Source of the DNA: Mycobacterium uberis
Lineage (GTDB): Bacteria; Actinomycetota; Actinomycetes; Mycobacteriales; Mycobacteriaceae
DNA length: 64,000 bases
NCBI RefSeq assembly: GCF_003408705.1
Contig: NZ_QAYL01000015.1
Span: forward strand, 62,001-126,000
Reading direction: 5' to 3'
Position numbers and translations under genes: made by a program. The notes beneath the pieces were generated by a model that was not told the DNA's origin, searched no databases, and worked only from the letters and a program-made list of their open reading frames with translations. Below are positions 52,493-62,410 of this stretch, in pieces; the stretch's first letter is position 1; every line of letters starts with the position of its first letter.

Positions 52493-53578
52493 ATGATCCA
52501 AGAGTTGGTGTTCTCTGAACCGCGTGTGGGCCGACCGCCGCGACATCTGGCTGACCTCGACGCGGCAGGCCGCACATCGGTTGTGGCGGAACTGGGCTTG
52601 CCAGCGTTCCGGGCCAAGCAGCTTGCCCACCAGTACTACGGCCGGTTATTGGCCGATCCGCGCCAGATGACTGACCTTCCGGCGGTCGTTCGCGACCTGA
52701 TTGCTCAGACCATGTTCCCGAAACTGCTCACCACGGCGCGGGAAGTCACCTGTGATGCCGGTCAGACTCGCAAGACATTGTGGCGGACTGTCGATGGCAG
52801 CACTTTCGAATCGGTGCTGATGCGCTATTCGCAGCGCAATACGTTGTGTATTTCATCGCAGGCAGGCTGCGGCATGGCTTGCCCATTCTGTGCCACCGGC
52901 CAGGGTGGACTGCGCCGTAACCTGTCGGCCGCGGAGATTCTTGAACAGGTGCGTGCTGGTGCCGTGGCGCTGCGCGACGACTTCGGTGACCGGCTCTCGA
53001 ACGTGGTTTTTATGGGTATGGGAGAGCCACTGGCTAACTACGCGAGGGTGCTGGCCGCGGTGCAGCGCATCACCGAACCGTCCGGCTTTGGAATCTCGGC
53101 TCGATCAGTGACAGTGTCGACTGTGGGGCTAGTACCGGCTATCCGCAAGCTGGCCGACGAACGGCTCGGGGTGACTTTGGCGCTGTCGCTGCATGCACCC
53201 GACGACGAGCTGCGTGATATGCTAGCTCCGATCAACAACCGGTGGAAGATCAATGAGGTACTCGAAGCTGTTACGTATTACGCCGAGGTGACAGGTCGGC
53301 GGGTGTCGGTTGAATACGCACTAATCCGTGACGTCAACGATCAAGCACGGTGGGCTGATTTGCTAGGTAAGCGGCTGCATCGTGCTCTTGGGCCGATGGT
53401 GCATGTGAATCTTATCCCGCTCAACCCAACCTCAGGCAGTAATTGGAAGGCAAGTTCCAAGGAGGCGGAGCGAGAGTTCGTCCGTCGGGTTCGATCGCAC
53501 GGGGTCTCCTGCACCGTGCGATACACTCGGGGCCAGGCGATCGGTGCGGCCTGTGGCCAGCTGGCTGCCAAGCTGTAG
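52493..53578 (+). CDS. rlmN: 23S rRNA / tRNA A2-methyltransferase RlmN
   Basis: Radical-SAM enzyme that C2-methylates A2503 of 23S rRNA and A37 of tRNA. 361 residues. The iron-sulfur cysteines are C126, C130 and C133 in [28 protein letters not shown] binds SAM. The C-terminal catalytic Cys lies in AACGQLAA. The preceding TVRYTRG has Tyr where the family usually has Asp (VRDTRG); the effect is unknown. Two adjacent ATGs (52490, 52493) are possible; the second matches the M. tuberculosis start. Everything else is intact. Confidence 0.93.
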   Translation: MIQELVFSEPRVGRPPRHLADLDAAGRTSVVAELGLPAFRAKQLAHQYYGRLLADPRQMTDLPAVVRDLIAQTMFPKLLTTAREVTCDAGQTRKTLWRTVDGSTFESVLMRYSQRNTLCISSQAGCGMACPFCATGQGGLRRNLSAAEILEQVRAGAVALRDDFGDRLSNVVFMGMGEPLANYARVLAAVQRITEPSGFGISARSVTVSTVGLVPAIRKLADERLGVTLALSLHAPDDELRDMLAPINNRWKINEVLEAVTYYAEVTGRRVSVEYALIRDVNDQARWADLLGKRLHRALGPMVHVNLIPLNPTSGSNWKASSKEAEREFVRRVRSHGVSCTVRYTRGQAIGAACGQLAAKL

Positions 53579-53658
53579 TGGAATCCAGTGAACTCTAGCC
53601 GCCACTGGACACGTCTCTAGGATATAACGCCAGCAGATAGCAAATATTTAGGGTGGCC

Positions 53659-54168
53659 ATGAAAATTCCCTTGTTGTCCTCGATGAAATTGTTTGTCGTT
53701 GCCGTTCTCGTCGGCACCTTGATATTGGGGCCGGCCGCTTTACCTCGCGCTGTGGCCGCTGATGATCGTCTGAACTTCGCTGGAACTACTATCAGCGGTG
53801 CTCCGTTCGATGGCGCTAGCTTACGGGGCAAGCCGGTGGTGCTGTGGTTCTGGACGCCGTGGTGCCCGTTCTGCAATGCCGAGGCGCCTGGCCTAAGTCA
53901 GGTGGCGGCCGCTAATCCGGAGGTCACCTTCGTTGGCATAGCGGCGCACTCAGATGTCGATGCAATGCAGGGCTTTGTCTCCAAATACCACCTGGATTTC
54001 ACCAACCTCAATGACGCCGACAGCTCGATCTGGGGCCGCTACAACGTGCCCTGGCAGCCGGCGTGGGTGTTCTATCGCGCGGACGGTAGCTCGACTTCCG
54101 TGAATAACCCCATTTCGGCGATGTCGCAGCAGGATCTATTCGACCGGGTGGCTGCCCTGAGGTCCTAA
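53659..54168 (+). CDS. mpt53: secreted thioredoxin-like protein MPT53 (DsbE/DsbF type)
   Basis: Exported disulfide oxidoreductase, counterpart of Rv2878c. About 169 residues from ATG 53659 (a GTG two codons earlier, at 53653, is an alternative). The signal peptide has a hydrophobic core (FVVAVLVGTLILGPAAL) and an Ala-x-Ala cleavage site in RAVAADD. The thioredoxin domain carries the active site WCPFC (C69/C72) in LWFWTPWCPFCNAEAP and the cis-Pro in NVPWQPAWVFY. The next gene starts 5 bases later and encodes its likely membrane electron donor or acceptor. Confidence 0.92.
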   Translation: MKIPLLSSMKLFVVAVLVGTLILGPAALPRAVAADDRLNFAGTTISGAPFDGASLRGKPVVLWFWTPWCPFCNAEAPGLSQVAAANPEVTFVGIAAHSDVDAMQGFVSKYHLDFTNLNDADSSIWGRYNVPWQPAWVFYRADGSSTSVNNPISAMSQQDLFDRVAALRS

Positions 54169-54173
54169 GTTTC

Positions 54174-55043
54174 GTGGATCAGGGTCTGGTCGGTTTGGCG
54201 TTTGCCGCCGGATTGGTGGCAGCATTAAACCCCTGCGGGTTTGCCATGTTGACTGCGTACTTGCTGCTGGTGGTGCGCGGGCAACCTAAGCGGCCGCAGT
54301 CAATTGGTGCATTCTGTCGAGCTCTGGCAGCCACCGTCGAGATGTCGCTCGGCTTTTTAACAGTATTCGGATTGTTTGGTGCTCTTACCATATCGGCGGC
54401 CTCGACGGTGCAACGCTACTTGCCGTACACTATAATAGTCATCGGTATTGTGCTGGTCGCTTTCGGGGTGTGGCTGTTATCGGGTCGAGAACTGATAACG
54501 CTGACGCCCCACTCATTCGGTGCGCTGTGGGCTCCGAACCCATCTCGGATGGCGTCAATGTATGGCTACGGTGTCAGCTATGCGGTCGCCTCGCTGTCGT
54601 GTACCATCGGGCCCTTTTTGGCGGTGACCGCGGCCGGCTTTCGAGGCGGCTCAATCGTCGGGAGCGTGGTGATTTACCTCGCCTACGTCGCGGGCTTGAC
54701 CTTGGTTGTCGGGGTCCTTGCCATCGCGGCCGCGATGGCAAGCTCGGCATTGGCCGGTCGGTTGCGGCGAATCTTGCCATTTATCAACCGCATCATTGGC
54801 GCGCTGCTGGTGCTAGTTGGGCTGTATGTCGGCTATTATGGTCTTTACGAGCTGCGTTTGTTCAGCGCAGCTACGGTTGCTCAAGCTCATCCTCAAGACG
54901 GGGTGATTTCCGTGGTTGGCCGCCTGCAAAGTGTGCTGGCTGGATGGGTGCGGCAGCATGGGGCCTGGCCATGGGTTGCAGCACTGCTCGTGCTGGTGAT
55001 TGGTGCGCTCGCCGGCGATTGGTATCGACGGAAGCGTCGCTAA
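54174..55043 (+). CDS. CcdA/DsbD-like membrane protein
   Basis: 289-residue protein with six to seven membrane segments, counterpart of Rv2877c. The conserved CcdA pair of cysteines is visible: C in ALNPCGFAMLTAYL near residue 21 and C in ASLSCTIGPFLAVT near residue 143. Such proteins pass electrons across the membrane by thiol exchange. GTG start 5 bases after mpt53, so a two-gene redox operon. The C-terminal 50 residues (LAGWVRQHGAWPWVAALLVL) form an additional helix. Nothing broken. Confidence 0.9.
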   Translation: MDQGLVGLAFAAGLVAALNPCGFAMLTAYLLLVVRGQPKRPQSIGAFCRALAATVEMSLGFLTVFGLFGALTISAASTVQRYLPYTIIVIGIVLVAFGVWLLSGRELITLTPHSFGALWAPNPSRMASMYGYGVSYAVASLSCTIGPFLAVTAAGFRGGSIVGSVVIYLAYVAGLTLVVGVLAIAAAMASSALAGRLRRILPFINRIIGALLVLVGLYVGYYGLYELRLFSAATVAQAHPQDGVISVVGRLQSVLAGWVRQHGAWPWVAALLVLVIGALAGDWYRRKRR

Positions 55044-55162
55044 CCCCCACCTGACACCAGCGGACCACTAATGGCACTTGAGCACGGCATCACATGTGGT
55101 GTTGTCATGACGCCATAAGATTTTGCAGCCCTGTGGTAACGCCGTCCGGTACTAGTTGAACA

Positions 55163-55591
55163 TGACCGCAGCCACCGGCGGCTTTGCTGCACAAGACCCG
55201 GCCCACTGGCTCAGTCGTTCCACTGGAATCCGCGATCCGGGTGGCACTGATTAGGAAGCTCTATCGCTGCCCGCCGAAGAGACCACCGGCGAGCTGGTAC
55301 CACGATCCGTTGAAGTCCGGCTGTGCGGACGCACAGCCGGACTTCAACGTTAGCACTCCGCTTGACGAGGCGCCCGCTGACTCGTGTGGGCAACGTGGAC
55401 AGGGTGTTCGTCGTCCAATGATGACGACGGCGACACCTGGGCAGGTCACCTTAGGCTTTTCGAAGGGGCTGCGGGTTGCCGTCGAGGAGGCCGCTCACCG
55501 TGAGGAGGCATCCCTGAACTCCTGGCCGGTCCGCGCTACCGCCGCAGCCACGCAAGGGGTCATCACGGCGGCCGCTCGTGACGCCTGTTAG
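55163..55591 (+). pseudogene. HicB-like / DUF4097-partner protein remnant
   Basis: Pieces in two or three frames follow an actinobacterial antitoxin-like protein that usually accompanies DUF4097 adhesin-like proteins. They are VPLESAIRVALIRKL (55215-55260), EALSLPAEETTGELVPRSVE with VRLCGR in another frame (55256-55330), and DFNVSTPLDEAPADS (55340-55385). GQVTLGFSKGLRVAVEEAAH with REEASLNSWPVRATAAA (55441-55550) is the ribbon-helix-helix-like end. The central frameshift coincides exactly with a 42-base palindrome. I know the family only by pattern, so the assignment is tentative. Confidence 0.55.
55308..55349. repeat. perfect inverted repeat, 20-bp arms, 2-nt spacer
   Basis: Arms 55308-55327 and 55330-55349 are exact reverse complements with only GA between them; the left one begins CGTTGAAGTCCGG. 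The left arm encodes the conserved VEVRLC(G/R) step of the HicB-like remnant, the right arm the next conserved AQPDFN step in a different frame. No T-run follows, so it is not a typical terminator. Confidence 0.88.
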
Positions 55592-55659
55592 CGCTGACCA
55601 TGTCAGCGTTCATCGGGGAAGTTTGGCGTGCAACACCGTAGTCGGGTAATCGGGCCCAG

Positions 55660-55914
55660 CTATCTAATCCAACCGCGTTGGCGGCCCAGCAGGTCACGGA
55701 TCAAAACGAAGAGCACCAGGGCGGCAAACCCGATGAGATACCAATTCTCGACATGGCCAACGTGGTTACCGCGCAGCATCGCCAGCAGCAACCCGATGGC
55801 GAATAAACCTACGATGTGCCAGGTGTGGTGGTTGATTCTGCTCCACCCCCACGCCGCGGACGGCACCTCAGCAGGATCGACGCCGGCGTAGTGCTCCATC
55901 TCAGTGCTGGCCAC
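55660..55914 (-). CDS. DUF2631 small membrane protein
   Basis: 84-residue protein, counterpart of Rv2876. It begins VASTEMEHYAGVDPAEVPSA and contains two hydrophobic stretches, HTWHIVGLFAIGLLLAMLRG and WYLIGFAALVLFVLIRDLLG, ending in QRGWIR; probably two membrane helices. The GTG at 55914 has GGAGGA 6 bases upstream and matches the family start; the longer upstream frame is not conserved. Function unknown. It is intact, though it stands alone between a remnant and dxr. Confidence 0.85.
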   Translation of the reverse strand: MASTEMEHYAGVDPAEVPSAAWGWSRINHHTWHIVGLFAIGLLLAMLRGNHVGHVENWYLIGFAALVLFVLIRDLLGRQRGWIR

Positions 55915-56060
55915 GGCGATTCCTCCGGATCGGATTGGGTGTTTGGTGAGAACTATCCTGACATTTTGGCACACCGGCTTTGAATCACAGCCGATTCGAC
56001 CACGTCGATCGTGGGCCCGTTCATTGACCTATCGAGTCGCCGGACGGGCACAATGTTTAG

Positions 56061-57290
56061 GTGATTAACCCGACTGAAGAACACACTGGTGGCCGCCTCC
56101 GTGTGCTGGTTCTGGGAAGTACCGGTTCAATCGGCACCCAGGCACTGGAAGTAATCGCCGCCAATCCGGACCGCTTCGAGGTGGTCGGGTTAGCTGCCGG
56201 GGGCGCGCAGCTGGACACACTGTTGCGGCAGCGTGCCAAGACCGGCGTCACCAATATCGCCATCGCTGACGATCGTGCGGCGCAGCTGGCCGGCGACATC
56301 CCCTATCACGGGCCCGATGCGGTTACCCGGCTGGTCGAGGATACCGAGGCTGATGTCGTCCTCAATGCGCTGGTCGGGGCTTTGGGTCTGCGCCCCACAC
56401 TGGCTGCACTGCAAACGGGCGCGCGATTGGCGCTGGCCAACAAGGAGTCGCTGGTCGCTGGCGGTACGCTGGTGTTGGCCGCGGCGCAGCCAGGCCAGAT
56501 TGTGCCCGTTGACTCTGAACACTCCGCGCTGGCGCAATGCCTGCGCGGTGGTACTCCCGACGAAGTCGCCGGGCTGGTGCTCACAGCCTCCGGTGGGCCG
56601 TTTCGTGGCTGGGCCGCCGCCGACCTGGAGCGCGTCACACTCAAGCAGGCGGGTGCCCACCCGACTTGGTCAATGGGGCCGATGAACACACTGAACTCAG
56701 CGTCTCTGGTCAACAAGGGGCTCGAGCTCATCGAAACCAACCTGTTGTTCGGCATTCCCTACGATCGTATTGAGGTGGTCGTGCACCCTCAGTCAATTGT
56801 TCACTCGATGGTCACGTTCATCGACGGCTCGACGATCGCCCAAGCTAGCCCTCCGGATATGAAGCTGCCTATTTCTTTGGCGTTGGGTTGGCCACAGCGG
56901 GTGCGGAGTGCAGCCCGAGCCTGTGCTTTTACAACCGCGTCTACCTGGGAATTCGAACCGTTGAACACCGATGTTTTCCCCGCGGTCGAATTGGCCCGGC
57001 ATGCTGGACAGGTTGGCGGCTGTATGACCGCCATTTACAACGCTGCTAACGAGGAGGCTGCAGAGGCCTTCCTTCAAGGCCGGATCGGCTTCCCTGCCAT
57101 CGTCGCGACAATCGCGGACGTGTTGCAACGCGCCGACCAGTGGGCCCCCCAATGGGGCGAGGTACCCGCTACCGTGGAGGACGTACTCGACGCCCAGCGC
57201 TGGGCCCGTGAGCGAGCGCGGTGTGCGATGGCTAGCAGCGAGTCCTGGAAAGGTCTCCGGCATGGTTTTGGAAAGGTCCTAAGAGCTTGA
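56061..57290 (+). CDS. dxr: 1-deoxy-D-xylulose 5-phosphate reductoisomerase
   Basis: Second enzyme (IspC) of the MEP isoprenoid pathway. 409 residues. NADPH-binding [17 protein letters not shown] near residue 15; substrate and metal sites in [22 protein letters not shown] (Asp, Glu), [18 protein letters not shown], and [12 protein letters not shown] with the Asn, Asn-x-Glu-x4-Glu ligands. GTG start. Its TGA overlaps the rip1 ATG, and rip1 is followed by ispG, so two MEP enzymes flank the protease in one operon. Confidence 0.96.
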   Translation: MINPTEEHTGGRLRVLVLGSTGSIGTQALEVIAANPDRFEVVGLAAGGAQLDTLLRQRAKTGVTNIAIADDRAAQLAGDIPYHGPDAVTRLVEDTEADVVLNALVGALGLRPTLAALQTGARLALANKESLVAGGTLVLAAAQPGQIVPVDSEHSALAQCLRGGTPDEVAGLVLTASGGPFRGWAAADLERVTLKQAGAHPTWSMGPMNTLNSASLVNKGLELIETNLLFGIPYDRIEVVVHPQSIVHSMVTFIDGSTIAQASPPDMKLPISLALGWPQRVRSAARACAFTTASTWEFEPLNTDVFPAVELARHAGQVGGCMTAIYNAANEEAAEAFLQGRIGFPAIVATIADVLQRADQWAPQWGEVPATVEDVLDAQRWARERARCAMASSESWKGLRHGFGKVLRA

Positions 57291-58513
57291 TGATGTTTGC
57301 GCTCGGCATTGTACTGTTCGCGATCGCCATCCTTATTTCGGTGGCGCTGCACGAATGTGGCCATATGTGGGTGGCGCGCGCCACGGGCATGAAGGTGCGT
57401 CGCTATTTTGTTGGATTCGGTCCCACCCTCTGGTCGACCTGGCGCGGTGAAACCGAATACGGCATCAAGGCTGTTCCGCTGGGCGGCTTCTGTGATATCG
57501 CCGGTATGACCTCGGTCGAGGAGCTGGCGCCCGATGAATCCGACCGGGCAATGTACAAACAAGTGACCTGGAAGCGAGTTGCGGTGCTGTTCGCCGGGCC
57601 CGCCATGAACTTCGTGATCTGCTTGGTGCTGATCTATGGCATGGCACTGGTCTGGGGACTGCTCAATTTGCACCCACCGACCAAGGCAGTAATTGGTGGA
57701 ACTTCTTGTGTCGCACCGGAACTGACTCCGGGTAAGCTCGCAAGTTGCGTCGGCCCAGGTCCAGCGGCGCTGGCAGGGCTTCGTGCTGGTGATGTCGTCG
57801 TCAAGGTCGGCGATAACTTCGTATCGACCTTCGACGATATGGCCGCCGCGGTGCGCAAGTTGCATGGCACGGTGCCGATTGTCTTCGAGCGTGACGGCAC
57901 CACGAGTACCAGCTACGTCGACATCATGCCCACCCAGCGTTTCCTAACTAACGGGGACCACAGGGCAGACGGTCAACTCGAACCAACCACGGTAGGTGCC
58001 ATTGGGGTGGGTGCACCACATCTGGCGCCTGTGCGCTACAATGTGCTCTCCGCGGTGCCCGCCACTGTTGCTTTTACCGGGGGTTTGACCGTTGAGGTGG
58101 GCAAGTCGTTGGTCACCATACCAACCAAGCTGGGTGCGTTGGTGCACGCTATCGGCGGTGGACAGCGCGACCCGCATACGCCGATGAGCGTGGTCGGCGC
58201 CAGCATCATCGGCGGTGACACCGTCGACCATGGGTTGTGGGTGGCGTTCTGGTTCTTCTTGGCGCAGCTGAACCTCATACTGGGTGCCATTAACCTGGTG
58301 CCGTTGCTGCCCTTCGATGGTGGTCATATCGCGATCGCGGTATTCGAGAAGATCCGTAACCTCGTACGGTCTGCTCGTGGCATGGTCGCAGCGGCGCCGG
58401 TGAACTATCTCAAACTTATGCCCGCGACATATGTGGTCTTGGTCTTCGTGGTTGGCTACATGCTGTTGACCGTAACCGCTGATCTGGTAAACCCAATCAG
58501 GCTCTTTCAGTAG
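57290..58513 (+). CDS. rip1: site-2 protease Rip1
   Basis: Intramembrane zinc protease (Rv2869c) that cleaves anti-sigma factors and controls envelope genes in mycobacteria. 407 residues. Zinc motif HECGH at residues 21-25 inside the first membrane helix; PDZ domain around residues 120-210 ([20 protein letters not shown]); the second metal motif LPFDGGH near residue 340. ATG 57290 overlaps the dxr stop and matches the M. tuberculosis MMF start. All catalytic residues present. Confidence 0.95.
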   Translation: MMFALGIVLFAIAILISVALHECGHMWVARATGMKVRRYFVGFGPTLWSTWRGETEYGIKAVPLGGFCDIAGMTSVEELAPDESDRAMYKQVTWKRVAVLFAGPAMNFVICLVLIYGMALVWGLLNLHPPTKAVIGGTSCVAPELTPGKLASCVGPGPAALAGLRAGDVVVKVGDNFVSTFDDMAAAVRKLHGTVPIVFERDGTTSTSYVDIMPTQRFLTNGDHRADGQLEPTTVGAIGVGAPHLAPVRYNVLSAVPATVAFTGGLTVEVGKSLVTIPTKLGALVHAIGGGQRDPHTPMSVVGASIIGGDTVDHGLWVAFWFFLAQLNLILGAINLVPLLPFDGGHIAIAVFEKIRNLVRSARGMVAAAPVNYLKLMPATYVVLVFVVGYMLLTVTADLVNPIRLFQ

Positions 58514-58565
58514 AGTTCAATAGGTCAGCAGGATGTACGAAACACGAGAGATTTAGAGGGATACA

Positions 58566-59744
58566 GTGACCATAGGCCTGGGCATGCCCAAGAGGCGTGC
58601 TTCCACGCTTGCCTTCCGGCGCACCACCCGTCAAGTGATGGTTGGTAACGTTGGGGTCGGTAGTGACTACCAGATCTCCGTTCAGTCAATGTGCACCACC
58701 AAGACCCATGATGTCAACGCGACGTTGCAGCAGATCGCGGAGCTGACCGCGGCTGGCTGTGATATCATACGGGTGGCTTGCCCGCGTCAAGAAGATGCTG
58801 ACGTACTTGCCGAAATTGCCCGGCACAGTAAAATTCCGGTGGTTGCCGATATACATTTCCAGCCGAAATACATCTTTGCAGCCATTGACGCCGGGTGTGC
58901 TGCGGTACGGGTCAACCCCGGCAACATCAAGGAATTCGACGGCCGGGTCGGTGAGGTTGCTAAGGCCGCAGCCACGGCCGGTGTCTCGATCCGCATCGGC
59001 GTCAACGCTGGCTCGCTAGACAAGCGGTTTATGGACAAGTACGGCAAGGCCACGCCCGAAGCACTGGTGGAGTCCGCGCTGTGGGAGGCCTCGCTGTTCG
59101 AGGAGCACGGCTTCGGTAACATCAAGATTAGCGTCAAGCACCACGACCCTGTCGTTATGGTCGCCGCCTACGAGCAACTGGCTGCCCGGTGCGACTACCC
59201 CTTGCACCTCGGTGTTACTGAAGCCGGTCCAGCCTTCCAGGGCACCGTAAAGTCCGCGGTTGCCTTCGGAGCGTTGTTGTCGAAGGGCATTGGCGACACT
59301 ATTCGGGTTTCGTTATCGGCGCCGCCGGTCGAGGAAGTTAAGGTCGGCATTCAAATTCTTGAATCGCTCAACCTGCGGCCGTGTTCACTTGAGATTGTGT
59401 CCTGCCCGTCGTGCGGCCGTGCGCAAGTGGACGTCTACAACCTGGCCAATGAAGTCAGTGCCGGGTTACACGGCCTCAAGGTGCCGCTGCGGGTCGCCGT
59501 GATGGGGTGTGTCGTCAATGGGCCCGGCGAGTCTCGCGAGGCCGACCTGGGTGTCGCGTCTGGAAACGGCAAGGGCCAGATCTTTGTCAAGGGTAAGGTG
59601 ATCAAGACTGTACCCGAAGCCCAGATCGTCGAGACGCTGCTTGAGGAGGCCATGCGGCTTGCCTCCGAGGTCAGGACCGAGAAAAGCGGTGATCACGGTC
59701 CAGAAACGACAAAGAGCGGTGTCCCGGTTGTGACCGTAAGCTGA
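58566..59744 (+). CDS. ispG: 4-hydroxy-3-methylbut-2-enyl diphosphate synthase IspG
   Basis: Iron-sulfur enzyme (GcpE) of the MEP pathway. 392 residues. Conserved [20 protein letters not shown], the TIM-barrel region [12 protein letters not shown] and [11 protein letters not shown], and the 4Fe-4S cysteines in [12 protein letters not shown] near residue 280 and [18 protein letters not shown] near residue 318. GTG start 52 bases after rip1, same operon as dxr. Intact. Confidence 0.96.
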   Translation: MTIGLGMPKRRASTLAFRRTTRQVMVGNVGVGSDYQISVQSMCTTKTHDVNATLQQIAELTAAGCDIIRVACPRQEDADVLAEIARHSKIPVVADIHFQPKYIFAAIDAGCAAVRVNPGNIKEFDGRVGEVAKAAATAGVSIRIGVNAGSLDKRFMDKYGKATPEALVESALWEASLFEEHGFGNIKISVKHHDPVVMVAAYEQLAARCDYPLHLGVTEAGPAFQGTVKSAVAFGALLSKGIGDTIRVSLSAPPVEEVKVGIQILESLNLRPCSLEIVSCPSCGRAQVDVYNLANEVSAGLHGLKVPLRVAVMGCVVNGPGESREADLGVASGNGKGQIFVKGKVIKTVPEAQIVETLLEEAMRLASEVRTEKSGDHGPETTKSGVPVVTVS

Positions 59745-59799
59745 ATGAGGCCAGCTCGTTACCCCTGCTCTTGAGTTCGCCTCACAGAGAGTTTGCCAG

Positions 59800-60331
59800 A
59801 TGTCGGCTCCGTCTATCTTTCGCCTTGTCGGCGAGTGACGGGTGTTTGTAGTGCGCGATGCCAATGCGGTGTGATGGGTATGCAAAGACGACCCGGTCGG
59901 ATCGTGCATGGTCGCGACTCAAATCGGCAGACCATGGCATCGAGCCCTATTCGATTGGCGGGGAACTGTGGACCCGTCTTGGCGTCGGTGAAGTGGGCGT
60001 AGACCCGCAGCTTAGCGACGGCGGGTAGCCAGCTTTAGTGTGGACGGACGTGTCTGGGCTCGTTTCGAGCAAGGGCAGGTTTGTCTTCAAGGCCGAAGTG
60101 GGATCTCAGTCTACGACGGCTGGACAGATCCAAGGCGTCTTGGGTGCACCTGGAGTGGCGCGTGATGGGCCTGGGTATTAGTTGGTACCGCAACTCTGGC
60201 CGAATGTTATCGTGGATAGTAGACGCATCGCCAGCCTTTATGTAAACAATTTCAACGCCGTAGCGCGTGCTGCGTACGCCCGAGTGGGTTTCGTCGAAGT
60301 TGGCGCTTTCGTGACAGTGCTGCTGGACTAA
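59800..60331 (+). pseudogene. GNAT acetyltransferase remnant with internal deletion
   Basis: Counterpart of Rv2867c. From ATG 59800 SAPSIFRLVGE then a stop; RVFVVRDANAV and DDPVGSCMVATQI follow. GGELWTRL (near 59960) is joined almost directly to GEVGVDPQLSDGG (59990), whereas the full-length protein has about 120 residues between these parts. A large internal deletion is therefore implied. The acetyl-CoA part is in shifted frames: RFVFKAEVGSQSTTAGQIQG, then SLYVNNFNAVARAAYARVGF with VEVGAFVTVLLD before TAA at 60329-60331. Confidence 0.8.
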
Positions 60332-60491
60332 CCACCGATCGGCGGGATTACCTCCCCAATGCGCGGTTATCCGCACACTCGTCATCGAATGTGCAGATAG
60401 CTGCGCGTTTGGCAACAGCGAACGTGCATAACGGTTAGGTCTCGGTGTGTCTACGCGGGTGTGGAAGCCACAGTTCTTAACATCAGAAACG

Positions 60492-62306
60492 ATGGCATCT
60501 AAAATAACACTGGCCTCGTCCGTTTTCGGGCTGTTGCTTGTCGCAGTTATCGCGGTGTCGGGCTGTACCCCACGGCCCGATGGTCCGGGCCCAGCTGCTG
60601 AGAAGTTCTTTGGCGCGTTAGCTATCGGCGATACCGCGACGGCTGCCCAACTCAGCGACAACCCCAATGAGGCCCGCGAGGCGCTCAACGCAGCTTGGGC
60701 CGGACTGCAGGCCCGCCATCTGGATGCGCAGCTCCTCGGTGTGCGGTATGCTGAAGACACCGGCACCGTCTCCTACCGCTTTACCTGGCACTTGCCGAAG
60801 GATCGGACGTGGAGCTATGACGGCCAGCTGCAGATGGCGCGCTACGAGGGGCGTTGGCAGGTTCGGTGGGCTGCTGCTGGGCTGCACCCTAGACTGGGCG
60901 AGCGTCAGACGTTCGTGTTGCGCGCCGATCCGCCACGGCGCGCCTCGGTGAACGAACTCGGGGGCAGCGACGTGTTAGTGCCGGGCTATCTGTACCACTA
61001 TGCGCTGGACGCCACTTTGGCCGGGCGCAGCCTGATCGGGACGGCACGCGCGGTAGTCGAAGTCTTACACCCCTTTGACGACACGCTCAATGATCCGCAA
61101 CTGCTTGCCGAAAAAGCCAGTTCGGTGACCGAACCACTGAGCTTGATCACGTTGCACTCCGACAACAACGACCGGATCGCTCCCGCAATCGGCAAGCTGC
61201 CCGGCATCGTCATCACGCCCCAAGCCGACCTACTGCCGACCGACCCTCATTTCGCCCCATCGGTCATCACCGAGGTGAAGAAAGCCGTGATCGACCAACT
61301 CGACGGCAAGCCGGGCTGGCGAGTGGTTAGCGTCAACCAGAATGGTGTCGATGTCGCGGTGCTGAATGAGGTCGAACCGTCGCCGGCGTCGTCGATCTCG
61401 ATCATGCTGGACCGGGCCGTGCAGAACGCCGCCCAGCATGCGGTGGACAGCCGTGGTGGCAAAGCGATGATCGTCGTGCTCAGACCGTCGACCGGGCAAA
61501 TCCTCGCGATCGCGCAGAACGCGGGGGCCGACGCTGATGGCCCGCTTGCTACCACCGGCCTGTTCCCACCTGGGTCGACCTTCAAGATGGTCACCGCCGG
61601 CGCGGCTATCGACCGCTATATGGCTACCCCCAACACAATGCTGGGTTGCCCTGGCCACATCGACATCGGGCACCGGACCATTCCCAACTACGGCGGCTTC
61701 GATCTTGGCGTGGTGCCGATGTCTCGTGCGTTCGCCAGTTCCTGCAACACCACGTTCGCCGAATTAAGTAGCAGGATGCCGCCCCGCGGTCTTACGCAGG
61801 CCGCCAACCAGTATGGGATCGGACTTGACTATAAGGTGGACGGTATCGCCACGGTAACCGGGTCAGTGCCGCCGACGGTGGACCTGGCTGAGCGCACTGA
61901 GGATGGCTTCGGCCAGGGCAGGGTGTTGGTCAGTCCGTTCGGCATGGCTCTAGCAGCGGCCACCGTAGCTGCTGGCAGAACCCCAGTACCGCAGCTGATC
62001 GCTGGGAGGCCAACGAGAGTCGAAGGAGCCAGCACGCCGATCACCTCAAGGGTAATCGATTCGCTGCGATCGATGATGCGGCTGGTAGTGACCAACGGGA
62101 CTGCCCAAGAGATCGCCGGCTGCTGTGGTGCGGTCTTCGGGAAGACCGGTGAAGCCGAGTTCGCCGGTGGATCGCATTCCTGGTTCGCTGGGTATCGCGG
62201 CGATCTAGCGTTCGCAGCGCTGATCGTGGGGGGTGGCAGCTCGGAATACGCGGTCCGGATGACCAAAGTCATGTTCGAATCGCTGCCGCCGGACTACCTG
62301 ACTTAA
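60492..62306 (+). CDS. penicillin-binding lipoprotein (class B, PBP2a-like)
   Basis: Peptidoglycan transpeptidase, counterpart of Rv2864c. 604 residues: signal peptide with hydrophobic SVFGLLLVAVIAV and lipobox VSGC, then an NTF2-like N-terminal domain (PGPAAEKFFGALAIGDTATA) as in PBP2a-type proteins, and the transpeptidase domain. Catalytic boxes are SxxK in PPGSTFKMVTAGAAID (near residue 355), SxN in FASSCNTTFAEL (near 415) and KTG in VFGKTGEAEFAGG (near 545). ATG 60492 gives the signal peptide; the frame is open 15 codons further up but without conservation. Intact. Confidence 0.93.
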   Translation: MASKITLASSVFGLLLVAVIAVSGCTPRPDGPGPAAEKFFGALAIGDTATAAQLSDNPNEAREALNAAWAGLQARHLDAQLLGVRYAEDTGTVSYRFTWHLPKDRTWSYDGQLQMARYEGRWQVRWAAAGLHPRLGERQTFVLRADPPRRASVNELGGSDVLVPGYLYHYALDATLAGRSLIGTARAVVEVLHPFDDTLNDPQLLAEKASSVTEPLSLITLHSDNNDRIAPAIGKLPGIVITPQADLLPTDPHFAPSVITEVKKAVIDQLDGKPGWRVVSVNQNGVDVAVLNEVEPSPASSISIMLDRAVQNAAQHAVDSRGGKAMIVVLRPSTGQILAIAQNAGADADGPLATTGLFPPGSTFKMVTAGAAIDRYMATPNTMLGCPGHIDIGHRTIPNYGGFDLGVVPMSRAFASSCNTTFAELSSRMPPRGLTQAANQYGIGLDYKVDGIATVTGSVPPTVDLAERTEDGFGQGRVLVSPFGMALAAATVAAGRTPVPQLIAGRPTRVEGASTPITSRVIDSLRSMMRLVVTNGTAQEIAGCCGAVFGKTGEAEFAGGSHSWFAGYRGDLAFAALIVGGGSSEYAVRMTKVMFESLPPDYLT

Positions 62307-62410
62307 CGCGATTGGCGGTGTTTCCGGTGGGGTTGGCGGGTGGTCTCCACTTCACGCCGCTGGCGCGGCACGTGTCGTAGCTGATCAACTCGCGTTACTA
62401 AGCTTGCGAC

